From Pelistega ratti (GTDB taxonomy: Bacteria > Pseudomonadota > Gammaproteobacteria > Burkholderiales > Burkholderiaceae_B), in the NCBI RefSeq assembly GCF_009833965.1, contig NZ_CP047165.1, positions 1,612,001 through 1,676,000 of the forward strand: 64,000 nt of DNA, read 5' to 3'. Positions 31,074-38,440 of the stretch are shown here, in pieces; position 1 is the stretch's first letter, and every line of letters starts with the position of its first letter. The position numbers and the translations under genes are program-made. The notes under the pieces are model-generated. The model saw only the letters and a list, made by a program, of their open reading frames with translations, was not told the DNA's origin and ran no database searches.

Positions 31074-31132
31074 CGCTTATCTTTTTAGCTATTTCGCGTA
31101 TAATTCGCACTTTCTTTACATAAGGGATCAAT

Positions 31133-32440
31133 ATGAATAAGCAACTCCTTTACTCGGTTGAGGATAAACCGCCTTTTGGATTGAGTTTATTACTTGCTGC
31201 ACAGCATTTATTAGCAGCACTCGGTGGCATTATTGCTGTGCCATTGGTGATTGGCAATGTATTAAAACTATCTACTGAAGATACGATTACTTTAGTTAAT
31301 GCTGCTTTATTAATTTCTGGTGTGGTAACTGTAATTCAGTGTCGTGGGTTGGGCCCGATTGGTATCCGTTTACCTAGTGTGATGGGAACTAGTTTTACTT
31401 TTGTTGCGGCAGCATTGGCAATTGGGTTTAGTGATTATGGCGTAGCAGGTATTTTGGGTGCATCGTTGGTTGGCTCTTTTGTGATGATTATTGGTAGCTT
31501 TTTTATGCCCTATATTCGTAAACTTTTTCCTCCAATTGTGACGGGTACGGTTGTGATGATGATTGGATTAAGTTTAATTCCTGTTGCGGTGGATTGGTTT
31601 GCTGGTGGTCAACGAGGTGATGCCAATTATGCCACCCCAGAAAATTTAATGATGGCTACTTTTGTGTTGGTTATTGTGGTTGTTTTGGTTCAATGGGGCA
31701 AAGGAATCTTTTCTGCGGCGGCTATCGTTATTGGCATGATGACAGGTTATGTTCTCTGCTTAGCTCTTGGTTGGGTTAATTTTGAAGGGGTTGCGAATGC
31801 TCAAGCTTTTGCGGTTCCTCAACCACTTCACTTTGGACTTGCGTTTCCTCTTTCTGGCATTATCGGTATGTCTATTGCTTATTTAGTCACTATTGTCGAA
31901 TCTAGTGGTAACTTCCTTGCCTTGGGTAATGCGACAAACACTGAAATTACGGGTAAGCATTTGCGAGGTGGTGTATTGGCTGATGGTTTAGGTTCTGCTT
32001 TGGCTGCGATTATGTCCACCACACCGTTTTCTTCTTTCTCACAAAATATTGGGGTGATTTCATTAACGGGTGTGGCAAGTCGTCATGTCGTTGCATTAAC
32101 GGGTGTATTACTCGCATTAGCGGGGCTATTTCCTGTATTTGGGGCATTAATCGTATCAATTCCGCTACCCGTATTGGGTGGTGCAGGGTTAATGATGTTT
32201 GCAATGATTATTGCAGCAGGCATTCAAATGTTAGATAAGGTTGAACGTAGTAAACGTAATGGTTTAATTATCGCTATTTCAATCGGTTGTGGCTTAGCGG
32301 TTACTACCCGTCCAGAACTTCTTGATAAACTACCGCATTTTTTCAAAGAAGTATTAGGTTCAGGGATTACCGTTGGTTCATTACTGGCATTAATTTTAAA
32401 TGTTATTTTGCCAGAAGATAAAGAAAGTGTAAAAGAATAA
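31133..32440 (+). CDS. NCS2/NAT-family purine (xanthine/uric acid type) permease
   Basis: Inner-membrane proton-coupled nucleobase importer of 435 residues and about 14 helices. The NAT signature QNIGVISLTG (Q-N-x-G-x4-T/G) is in helix 10 region near residue 304, preceded by the conserved ESSGNFLALG (substrate Glu). IRLPSVMGTSFTFV near residue 80 is typical of the xanthine/urate branch rather than UraA. Good SD (AAGGGA). Substrate specificity is inferred from motif similarity. Confidence 0.88.
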   Translation: MNKQLLYSVEDKPPFGLSLLLAAQHLLAALGGIIAVPLVIGNVLKLSTEDTITLVNAALLISGVVTVIQCRGLGPIGIRLPSVMGTSFTFVAAALAIGFSDYGVAGILGASLVGSFVMIIGSFFMPYIRKLFPPIVTGTVVMMIGLSLIPVAVDWFAGGQRGDANYATPENLMMATFVLVIVVVLVQWGKGIFSAAAIVIGMMTGYVLCLALGWVNFEGVANAQAFAVPQPLHFGLAFPLSGIIGMSIAYLVTIVESSGNFLALGNATNTEITGKHLRGGVLADGLGSALAAIMSTTPFSSFSQNIGVISLTGVASRHVVALTGVLLALAGLFPVFGALIVSIPLPVLGGAGLMMFAMIIAAGIQMLDKVERSKRNGLIIAISIGCGLAVTTRPELLDKLPHFFKEVLGSGITVGSLLALILNVILPEDKESVKE

Positions 32441-32448
32441 CGTTATGG

Positions 32449-32490
32449 AAAACACGCAATATGTCTCGTACTAATGCGTGTTTTTATTTT
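32449..32490 (+). terminator. Intrinsic terminator after the purine permease
   Basis: A 10-bp perfect stem AAAACACGCA/TGCGTGTTTT (32449-32458, 32475-32484) followed by TTATTTTG. Confidence 0.9.
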
Positions 32491-32702
32491 GTATCAAAGG
32501 TTTTTACTAATAAAAATTGAGTCTTGATAAGCATAAGAAGCAATGTATCCAAAATAAAGGTGCTATTAAGTAATAAGCGGATTATTTTTCTAATGCATGA
32601 TAGGGATGAATTTATATAATTTCTGCATAATACTAAGTCAATAGTGATTTTATACTTTGCTTAAAAACGTATTTTATCAGTGATATTTTGCAATATCACA
32701 CA

Positions 32703-33587
32703 CTAATAGTAATGAGCAAAATTCTCTTTTAATAGGTTCAATACAACGCTGACTTTTGCAGATTGTACGCGATGAGGGGTAACAGCATATAATTCTACCC
32801 CTCCCATAATTCGCCATTCGGGTAAAACAACGTGTATTTCTTGTCGCATACGTTCTTGTTGGAAATCTGTTTCTAGCACTAATCCTAATCCAATTCCTTG
32901 TTGTAGTAATTTTTGTTGGGCTAATAGTTGTGAGCAGTAAATAGGGTGTTCTATATGTAATACAAAATTATCTTTCCCCTTTTGCATAAGAAAATGTATA
33001 GGCTGATAGGCTAACCATGTTTGTGTTAGTAAATCAGTAGGGGTTTTGATAGGATACTTTGCTAAATAATCAGTCGTTGCCAAAATTTGCCACTGCGTAC
33101 TGATTAAATGGTGAGCAACGATATTAGGATCATCTAAAGCATGTTTACCCCCACGAATGGCGATATCAATTTTACCTTGCTGTAAATCTTGTAAATCATC
33201 GCTAAAATGTAGATGGGGCTGAATGGCAGGGTATTGTTCAATGAGTTGTTGTAGTGTTGCAATAAATGCACGGTTATTCGCTAAACCAGATGCAAGTGCA
33301 ATATGAATATCCCCTTGTGCTTCGGTTTTAGCATTTTCAAGTGCGGCAAATGTATCATTCACGTCTTGTAGTAGCTTATGACAATATTCACCTAATACCC
33401 TACCTACTTCCGTTGGTACAAGACGGCGTGTACTGCGATTAATCAATTTTACTTGATACTGTTGTTCTAAACGGGAAATATGTTGGCTAACAGCAGATGG
33501 GGTAATACCCAGTATATCAGCGGTTGCTTGCATCGTACCTTGTTGGAGCAGATGAGCAAAAACAAGTAAGGGTTTAATTTCTTGCAT
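32703..33587 (-). CDS. LysR-family transcriptional regulator
   Basis: The 294 residues comprise an N-terminal winged HTH (about 10-60: QQGTMQATADILGITPSAVSQHISRLEQQYQVKLINR) and a periplasmic-binding-like effector domain. It is transcribed divergently from the NAD(P)-binding gene at 33720, with a 132-nt shared upstream region; LysR proteins usually control the gene they face. The effector is unknown. Confidence 0.9.
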   Translation of the reverse strand: MQEIKPLLVFAHLLQQGTMQATADILGITPSAVSQHISRLEQQYQVKLINRSTRRLVPTEVGRVLGEYCHKLLQDVNDTFAALENAKTEAQGDIHIALASGLANNRAFIATLQQLIEQYPAIQPHLHFSDDLQDLQQGKIDIAIRGGKHALDDPNIVAHHLISTQWQILATTDYLAKYPIKTPTDLLTQTWLAYQPIHFLMQKGKDNFVLHIEHPIYCSQLLAQQKLLQQGIGLGLVLETDFQQERMRQEIHVVLPEWRIMGGVELYAVTPHRVQSAKVSVVLNLLKENFAHYY

Positions 33588-33719
33588 TTTTAAGTTTAAC
33601 TTAATAATAAAATAAGATTTTACCCTATTATCATTAATTTTATTTTGAAATACAATAAATTATATAGCGTTGCTTAATAAACAACGAAATGAGTTTAACC
33701 CTTTTTGGAGGAATCAAAA

Positions 33720-34373
33720 ATGAAATTTGCTGTTATTGGTGCTACGGGTTTAGTGGGTAATGCCGTTGTTCAAGAATTGGCTGCACGAGGTCATGAGGTA
33801 ACGGCTTTTGCCCGTCATGTGGATAAAGTTTTTAAAGCGGATAATGTGAAAGCTGTTGTGGCAGATGTTAATGCCCCTGATTTTGCAGACAAACTTAAAG
33901 GTTTTGATGGAGTGGTGAGTGCGTTTAACCCTGGTTGGACAAATCCGAATTTAGCTGAAGATTTTACAAAAGGGGCTAATGCTATTGTTGAAGCAGCTAA
34001 AACAGCACAAGTAGCTTATTTATTGGTCGTTGGTGGAGCAGGTAGTCTATATGTTGCTCCAGATTTACAATTGGTGGATACACCTGATTTTCCAGCTGAT
34101 GTTTACCCTGGTGCGAATGCTGCTCGTGTGTTATTAAATATGCTTAAACCTCGCCGTGATGTGAATTGGGCATTTTTATCCCCTGCAGCAATGTTTGCTG
34201 TGGCTGAATTAGATTTCAATAAAACAGGGAAATACCGTGAGGGTAAAGATGATGTGTTGCTTGATGCCAATGGCGCACCAGCTAATATTGCCGTACCTGA
34301 TTTAGCTGTTGCGATTGCAGATGATGTAGAGAAGAAAGGACATTTATTTACTCGCTTTACTGTTGCGGCATAG
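33720..34373 (+). CDS. NAD(P)-binding (NmrA/atypical SDR) protein
   Basis: The 217 residues start MKFAVIGATGLVGNAVVQELAARGHEVTAFAR, a Rossmann GATGLVG nucleotide-binding motif. Later motifs (FDGVVSAFNPG, LLVVGGAGSLYV) match the NAD(P)H-binding NmrA-like proteins often called YwnB or SDR5. It lacks the classical YxxxK catalytic pair. I choose the ATG at 33720 with a perfect GGAGG 8 nt upstream. It is divergent from the LysR gene, hence probably induced by it, possibly by quinone or aldehyde stress (inference). Confidence 0.85.
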   Translation: MKFAVIGATGLVGNAVVQELAARGHEVTAFARHVDKVFKADNVKAVVADVNAPDFADKLKGFDGVVSAFNPGWTNPNLAEDFTKGANAIVEAAKTAQVAYLLVVGGAGSLYVAPDLQLVDTPDFPADVYPGANAARVLLNMLKPRRDVNWAFLSPAAMFAVAELDFNKTGKYREGKDDVLLDANGAPANIAVPDLAVAIADDVEKKGHLFTRFTVAA

Positions 34374-34395
34374 TATTTGTGTATTTTATCAAGGT

Positions 34396-34427
34396 AAAAA
34401 GAGTGGAGAGTTATTTCCACTCTTTTT
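34396..34427 (+). terminator. Intrinsic terminator after the NAD(P)-binding protein gene
   Basis: A 12-bp perfect stem AAAAAGAGTGGA/TCCACTCTTTTT with a T-rich tail. Confidence 0.9.
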
Positions 34428-34547
34428 GTTTGAGTAAAAGAAGGGACAGTTATATTATCAATCCTTAAAAAATAGATAATAGGATAAAGAATTTAAAAAT
34501 AATAAAAATTGATATAACTCATTGAATTTTCAAAGTTTTTTAAAAAA

Positions 34548-34590
34548 ATAACTATTGTACAATAGTTATGCTTTCTCTTGCAGAGAAAGC
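34548..34590. repeat. 22-bp palindrome abutting a 9-bp hairpin
   Basis: ATAACTATTGTACAATAGTTAT-type dyad (34548-34569), perfectly symmetric, directly followed by GCTTTCTCT-TGC-AGAGAAAGC (34570-34590). Could be operator, processing or mobile-repeat structure. Confidence 0.6.
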
Positions 34591-34669
34591 ACACCCTCCT
34601 TATAAAGCATGCATATAGAAATAATATATCTAGATGTTGTTCTTTTATAAAAGAGGATGTTATTAAATA

Positions 34670-34700
34670 AACTCGTTTTCTCTTTCAGAGAAAACGAGTT
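34670..34700. repeat. 14-bp perfect hairpin upstream of the small orphan gene
   Basis: AACTCGTTTTCTCT / AGAGAAAACGAGTT with a 3-nt loop, ending 30 nt before the next start codon. It has the same core as the hairpin at 34570-34590. No U-run follows on either strand, so it is not a normal terminator. Confidence 0.65.
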
Positions 34701-34730
34701 AGAAATGTTAATTAATTTGGAGATAATATA

Positions 34731-34967
34731 ATGAATGACAATGACGTTAAAAAGCTTTTCTCAACTACAATAATGGGAATGAATGGTAAAGAGTTAGGTG
34801 ATTTAGTAACATGGTTTAGTAGAACCCCGTTCGATAGATGTTTAGCCATCTTTAATTATGATAAAAAAAAATTAAAGATATTAGAAAATATTATTTCTAT
34901 ACCTACTGAAATAGATATTAAGTCATATCAGGAAAAATTAGAGTCTTTAAGAGAATATATTGTATGA
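34731..34967 (+). CDS. Small unrecognised protein (78 aa)
   Basis: I do not recognise it. The protein is small, soluble and slightly acidic, with no signal peptide or membrane helix (MNDNDVKKLFSTTIMGMNGK at the start; predicted mostly helical at the end: IDIKSYQEKLESLREYIV). A GGAG Shine-Dalgarno lies 8 nt upstream of the ATG, which supports translation. It is followed 35 nt later by a gene for a secreted protein and may form a two-gene unit with it. Confidence 0.6.
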   Translation: MNDNDVKKLFSTTIMGMNGKELGDLVTWFSRTPFDRCLAIFNYDKKKLKILENIISIPTEIDIKSYQEKLESLREYIV

Positions 34968-35002
34968 TGGTATGAACAGGTTTGAAAATAAGGAAGAGTA
35001 AA

Positions 35003-35629
35003 ATGTTAAAAAAACTCTTAATAAGTACCTTTTTATTTGCTAGTATTCCTGTTTTTGCTCAAACAGCGGATGAGTTAGTTAATCAAGCGGATAATATGGT
35101 TGATAAAGCTGAAGCTATTTGGGAAAGTAATAATAGCTACATGATAGACTCAGATAATTTTAAAGAAGTAATTGCTTTATATGAAAAGGCTTTTACCTTA
35201 TATCAAAGGGCTAATAAGCAGCTTCATCTCAATTATCCCAAAGTGAAAGAAAAAGAATTATCAGCAAAGGCTAGGTTATATCATTTAGTATGGAGTGGGA
35301 GTGCAAAAAATTGCTCTTTGGCTCTTTCGTTGCGTAATGAAATTATAGAAGAGCAAGATATAAATGCGTATCCACATATAAAAGCGGCTGCTTTAAACGA
35401 AGATGGCGGTCGTTATTATACGGGGATTTGTGCTAGGCAAGATGATTATAAATCATTAGAAGCTTATGGAGAAGCTTGTGATTTAGGACATAATCAAGCT
35501 TGTGTATGGTATAACATGACAAAAAATGATATAAGGAACGCGGAGATATATCTTGAAAAATGTAAAAGAGGTGATACTTTTGCTTGCTCATCTCCATTTT
35601 TGCCACAGAATAGATATAGGGTATATTAG
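35003..35629 (+). CDS. Secreted Sel1-like, Cys-containing protein of unknown function
   Basis: The 208 residues begin with a signal peptide (MLKKLLISTFLFASIPVFA, cleaved before QTADEL). A helical region with TPR/Sel1-like spacing follows (VIALYEKAFTLYQRANKQLHL), then a Cys-rich Sel1/Hcp-like part (EAYGEACDLGHNQACVWYNMT, EKCKRGDTFACSS). The Cys pairs suggest disulfides formed by DsbA in the periplasm. The ATG at 35003 is chosen for its AGGAAG SD and the signal peptide. Function unknown. Confidence 0.7.
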   Translation: MLKKLLISTFLFASIPVFAQTADELVNQADNMVDKAEAIWESNNSYMIDSDNFKEVIALYEKAFTLYQRANKQLHLNYPKVKEKELSAKARLYHLVWSGSAKNCSLALSLRNEIIEEQDINAYPHIKAAALNEDGGRYYTGICARQDDYKSLEAYGEACDLGHNQACVWYNMTKNDIRNAEIYLEKCKRGDTFACSSPFLPQNRYRVY

Positions 35630-36297
35630 GAATAGATTTTCTATTTCTAAACAAGGACTTATAAAATGATGTTTATTTAATACTATTGGATAAAATACAT
35701 TTTAATATTGTCTAATCTAATAGCAGAGATAGTGGGTAAATTATAAAATCTAGGTAACGTTTAGTATCTTTTCCATTAGGAATACTAGGATCTTGATCTT
35801 TCTATTTTAAGATTAATTTTAGGTTAGTTTTTTCTGGTTTGCTAAAAGTTACCTTCTTACTCTATATAAAAACTCGCCGATTTGTGCATTATTCTCAATT
35901 AGAAAATAAGAGGCATGGCGAGTATGTTATCTAAAATTCTACCGTCATTTATTATTATTTGCAACTTACTATACTTATTTAACAATAATTATTCTATTTT
36001 ATATATTTTCTTCCGTCTCTATTGGCTTAATCTGTTTAGTAACATACGAAAGACTATGCTTTAGCATTCTCCAAAATCAATATTTCTCTTAATAAAAAGG
36101 AAATTTAAAATTTCTTATAGTTTATTCCTTCCCCCATAAACCAATAAAATTTTTATTAATTTGAAATACCCCGTATCCCTTATTCACAAACTTCCCTTCC
36201 TCTGTAAAATCACTAAAAATCCTCAACAAAATCAAGTAGAAACCGAGTAGAATAGTACACTTTTAAATTTTTTTAGTTTAGTCATTAAGGAATTTCT
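35630..36297. other. 668-nt gene-free region; possible minus-strand RNA end
   Basis: No convincing reading frame. It contains a long hairpin at 35872-35923 (ACTCGCC/GGCGAGT plus an imperfect inner stem) followed by TTTTT on the minus strand only, although no minus-strand gene lies upstream of it. The promoter of the Kef-type gene must lie near 36240-36290. Confidence 0.45.
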
Positions 36298-38193
36298 ATG
36301 TCGGCAGAAATAGTTGAAACGGCACAGAGTGCTGGTGATTTGATACGCGCCGTAGCATTATTAGGCGCAGCAGTAATTGCCGTACCCTTATTTAAACGTA
36401 TAGGGCTAGGTTCTGTACTGGGTTACTTAGCAGCAGGCTTGGCAATTGGACCTTTTGGTTTAAAAATTGTCAGTGATTATAATGCGATCATCCACCTTGC
36501 TGAATTTGGTGTGGTTATGTTCTTATTCGTGATCGGTTTAGAGATGAATCCATCACACCTCTGGGGTTTACGCCGTCAAATTTTTGGGTTGGGTAGTTTA
36601 CAAATCATTATTGCCTCCATTTTTATGACTATTGTGGGTCATCTTTTTGGGGTTTCTTGGCAAGTTGCTTTTGTCTCTTCGACAGGATTTGTATTAACCT
36701 CTACTGCTATTGTGATGCAGGTATTAGGTGAACGTAAAGAACTTACTACTAAGCGTGGGCAGCAAATTGTCTCTATCTTACTATTTGAAGATTTACTGAT
36801 TGTCCCTCTATTAGCCATTGTTGCTTTTTTATCCCCTATTGAGAAAGCAGAGACGGTTTCTTGGTGGCAAACAGCCTTAATAGGTATAGGTTCATTAGTT
36901 GCATTAATATTGATTGGTCGTTTTGCACTTAATCCTATATTTAGGATCTTAGCCAATTCTAAAGCTCGTGAAGTAATGACAGCTGCTGCTTTATTTGTTG
37001 TATTAGGTGCAGCATTACTAATGGAAGAGGCGGGGCTTTCTATGGCAATGGGAGCATTTGTGGCTGGTGTTTTACTATCAGAATCCTCTTTCCGTCACCA
37101 ATTAGAAGCTGATATTGAGCCATTCCGTGGTCTATTACTAGGACTATTCTTTTTAGGCGTAGGGATGTCACTCAATCTAACCGTTGTTGCGAATAATTTA
37201 TGGCTCATTCTATCGGGTGTCATTGCTCTAATGCTAACGAAGGGTATTTGTATTTATCTTGTCGCACGTGCAGCTAAAAGTACACATAAAGTGGCTCTTG
37301 AACGTGCTTTATTAATGGCACAAGGTGGTGAGTTTGCCTTTGTATTATTTACGGATGCACTATCACAAGGTGTTATTGATGAAACAGTTAATGCTAATAT
37401 GACGGCAATTATCGTACTCTCAATGGTATTTACACCATTAGTCCTTGTTCTTTATGAAAAATTTGCCCCTAAAGAGAAAACAGAAGCTACCCAAGATGAT
37501 GAAATTGATGAACAACATTCTATCTTAATTATTGGTATGGGTCGTTTTGGACAAATCGTTAATGATATGTTGCGTCACAGCGGTTATCATACAACAGTTG
37601 TTGATTTTAATGCGGCTATGATTAAGGGTTTCCAAGAATATGGTATTAAATCCTATTTTGGTGATGCTTCTCGCCATGAATTTTTAATCGCTGCTGGTTT
37701 AGAAAAAGCAGAATTACTTGTTGTTGCCATTGATAATAAAGAACAAGCCGTTAATATTGTCGAATTTGCACGTAAAATTAATCCTAATATCAAAATTGTT
37801 GCACGTGCCTTCGATCGTTTTAGTACATTCCACCTACATCGGGCAGGTGCAGATGAAGTGATACGAGAAACCTTTGATTCAGCAGTACGTGCAGGCAAGC
37901 GTGCACTTGAAGCAGTAGGAATGGAAACAAGCACTGTTAAAGAAATTGCCAATTACTTTTTTGATGCTAGTCGTCGTGAGGTTGCCCTAATGGCACAAGT
38001 ATATGACCCTAATATCAAAATGTTCCAAAACACCGCTATGCGAGATATTGCACTTGAATATGATCAACGTATGGCTGAACGTATTCAAGAAATTATTCTT
38101 CGTGCACAGCAAGAAAAGGAAGAGAAAGAAGAACAGGATAGCGATACCACTGAACAAACCCTAGAAGGGGTTAGTGAAATAGTAGAGCGTTAA
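36298..38193 (+). CDS. Kef-type monovalent cation:proton antiporter (CPA2) with RCK domain
   Basis: Inner-membrane potassium or sodium/proton antiporter of 631 residues. Residues about 20-395 form 12-13 helices, with GLGSVLGYLAAGLAIGPFGL, FLFVIGLEM and STGFVLTSTAIVMQVL blocks typical of KefB/KefC/YbaL. A TrkA-N (RCK) domain follows from about 405 (ILIIGMGRFGQIVNDML), so gating by a nucleotide or glutathione adduct is possible. An acidic tail (EEKEEQDSDTTEQ) ends it. No kefF/kefG ancillary gene is adjacent. Strong SD (AAGGAA). Confidence 0.92.
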   Translation: MSAEIVETAQSAGDLIRAVALLGAAVIAVPLFKRIGLGSVLGYLAAGLAIGPFGLKIVSDYNAIIHLAEFGVVMFLFVIGLEMNPSHLWGLRRQIFGLGSLQIIIASIFMTIVGHLFGVSWQVAFVSSTGFVLTSTAIVMQVLGERKELTTKRGQQIVSILLFEDLLIVPLLAIVAFLSPIEKAETVSWWQTALIGIGSLVALILIGRFALNPIFRILANSKAREVMTAAALFVVLGAALLMEEAGLSMAMGAFVAGVLLSESSFRHQLEADIEPFRGLLLGLFFLGVGMSLNLTVVANNLWLILSGVIALMLTKGICIYLVARAAKSTHKVALERALLMAQGGEFAFVLFTDALSQGVIDETVNANMTAIIVLSMVFTPLVLVLYEKFAPKEKTEATQDDEIDEQHSILIIGMGRFGQIVNDMLRHSGYHTTVVDFNAAMIKGFQEYGIKSYFGDASRHEFLIAAGLEKAELLVVAIDNKEQAVNIVEFARKINPNIKIVARAFDRFSTFHLHRAGADEVIRETFDSAVRAGKRALEAVGMETSTVKEIANYFFDASRREVALMAQVYDPNIKMFQNTAMRDIALEYDQRMAERIQEIILRAQQEKEEKEEQDSDTTEQTLEGVSEIVER

Positions 38194-38318
38194 GTTAGTT
38201 TTTCTATATATGGAATAATACTATTATTATTCACTTTATAAAAACCACAAAAAGATGCCCCTTGAAATCGAAACTTTAAGGGGTAAGGTTTTGTGAGAAA
38301 TTCTTTATCAATATAAAA

Positions 38319-38363
38319 ATCTGCACCTTAACATTAGAAAAAATTCTATTTTAAGGTGCAGAT
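38319..38363 (-). terminator. Intrinsic terminator of the TRAP operon
   Basis: A 13-bp perfect stem (ATCTGCACCTTAA) with a T-run on the minus strand (TTTTTATATT). A second 9-bp hairpin (38389-38429, AGTACCTTT/AAAGGTACT) lies between it and the gene end, so the operon has two tandem stem-loops. Confidence 0.8.
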
Positions 38364-38440
38364 AATTTAATAAAAATTACTACTGATAAGTACCTTTCAG
38401 GCTGATAAAAATCATTTATTAAAGGTACTGATACCGTATA

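Larger units (their letters stand above)
30666..31132. other. Intergenic region with two hairpins and extended -10 promoter
   Basis: It holds a 15-bp perfect stem right after plsC (30681-30695 with 30715-30729), the terminator-like hairpin at 30840-30882, and an extended -10 promoter (TGATATAAT, 31065-31073). A second TATAAT lies at about 31099. No gene seen. Confidence 0.5.
34374..34730. other. Intergenic region rich in palindromes
   Basis: It carries the terminator at 34396-34427, a perfect 22-bp palindrome (34548-34569), and two hairpins (34570-34590 and 34670-34700) that share the apex CTCT-N3-AGAG. No coding frame. Confidence 0.6.

Noticed and set aside
34548..34569. Additional parS site
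   Set aside because: The palindrome core is TTGTACAA, not CACGTG.
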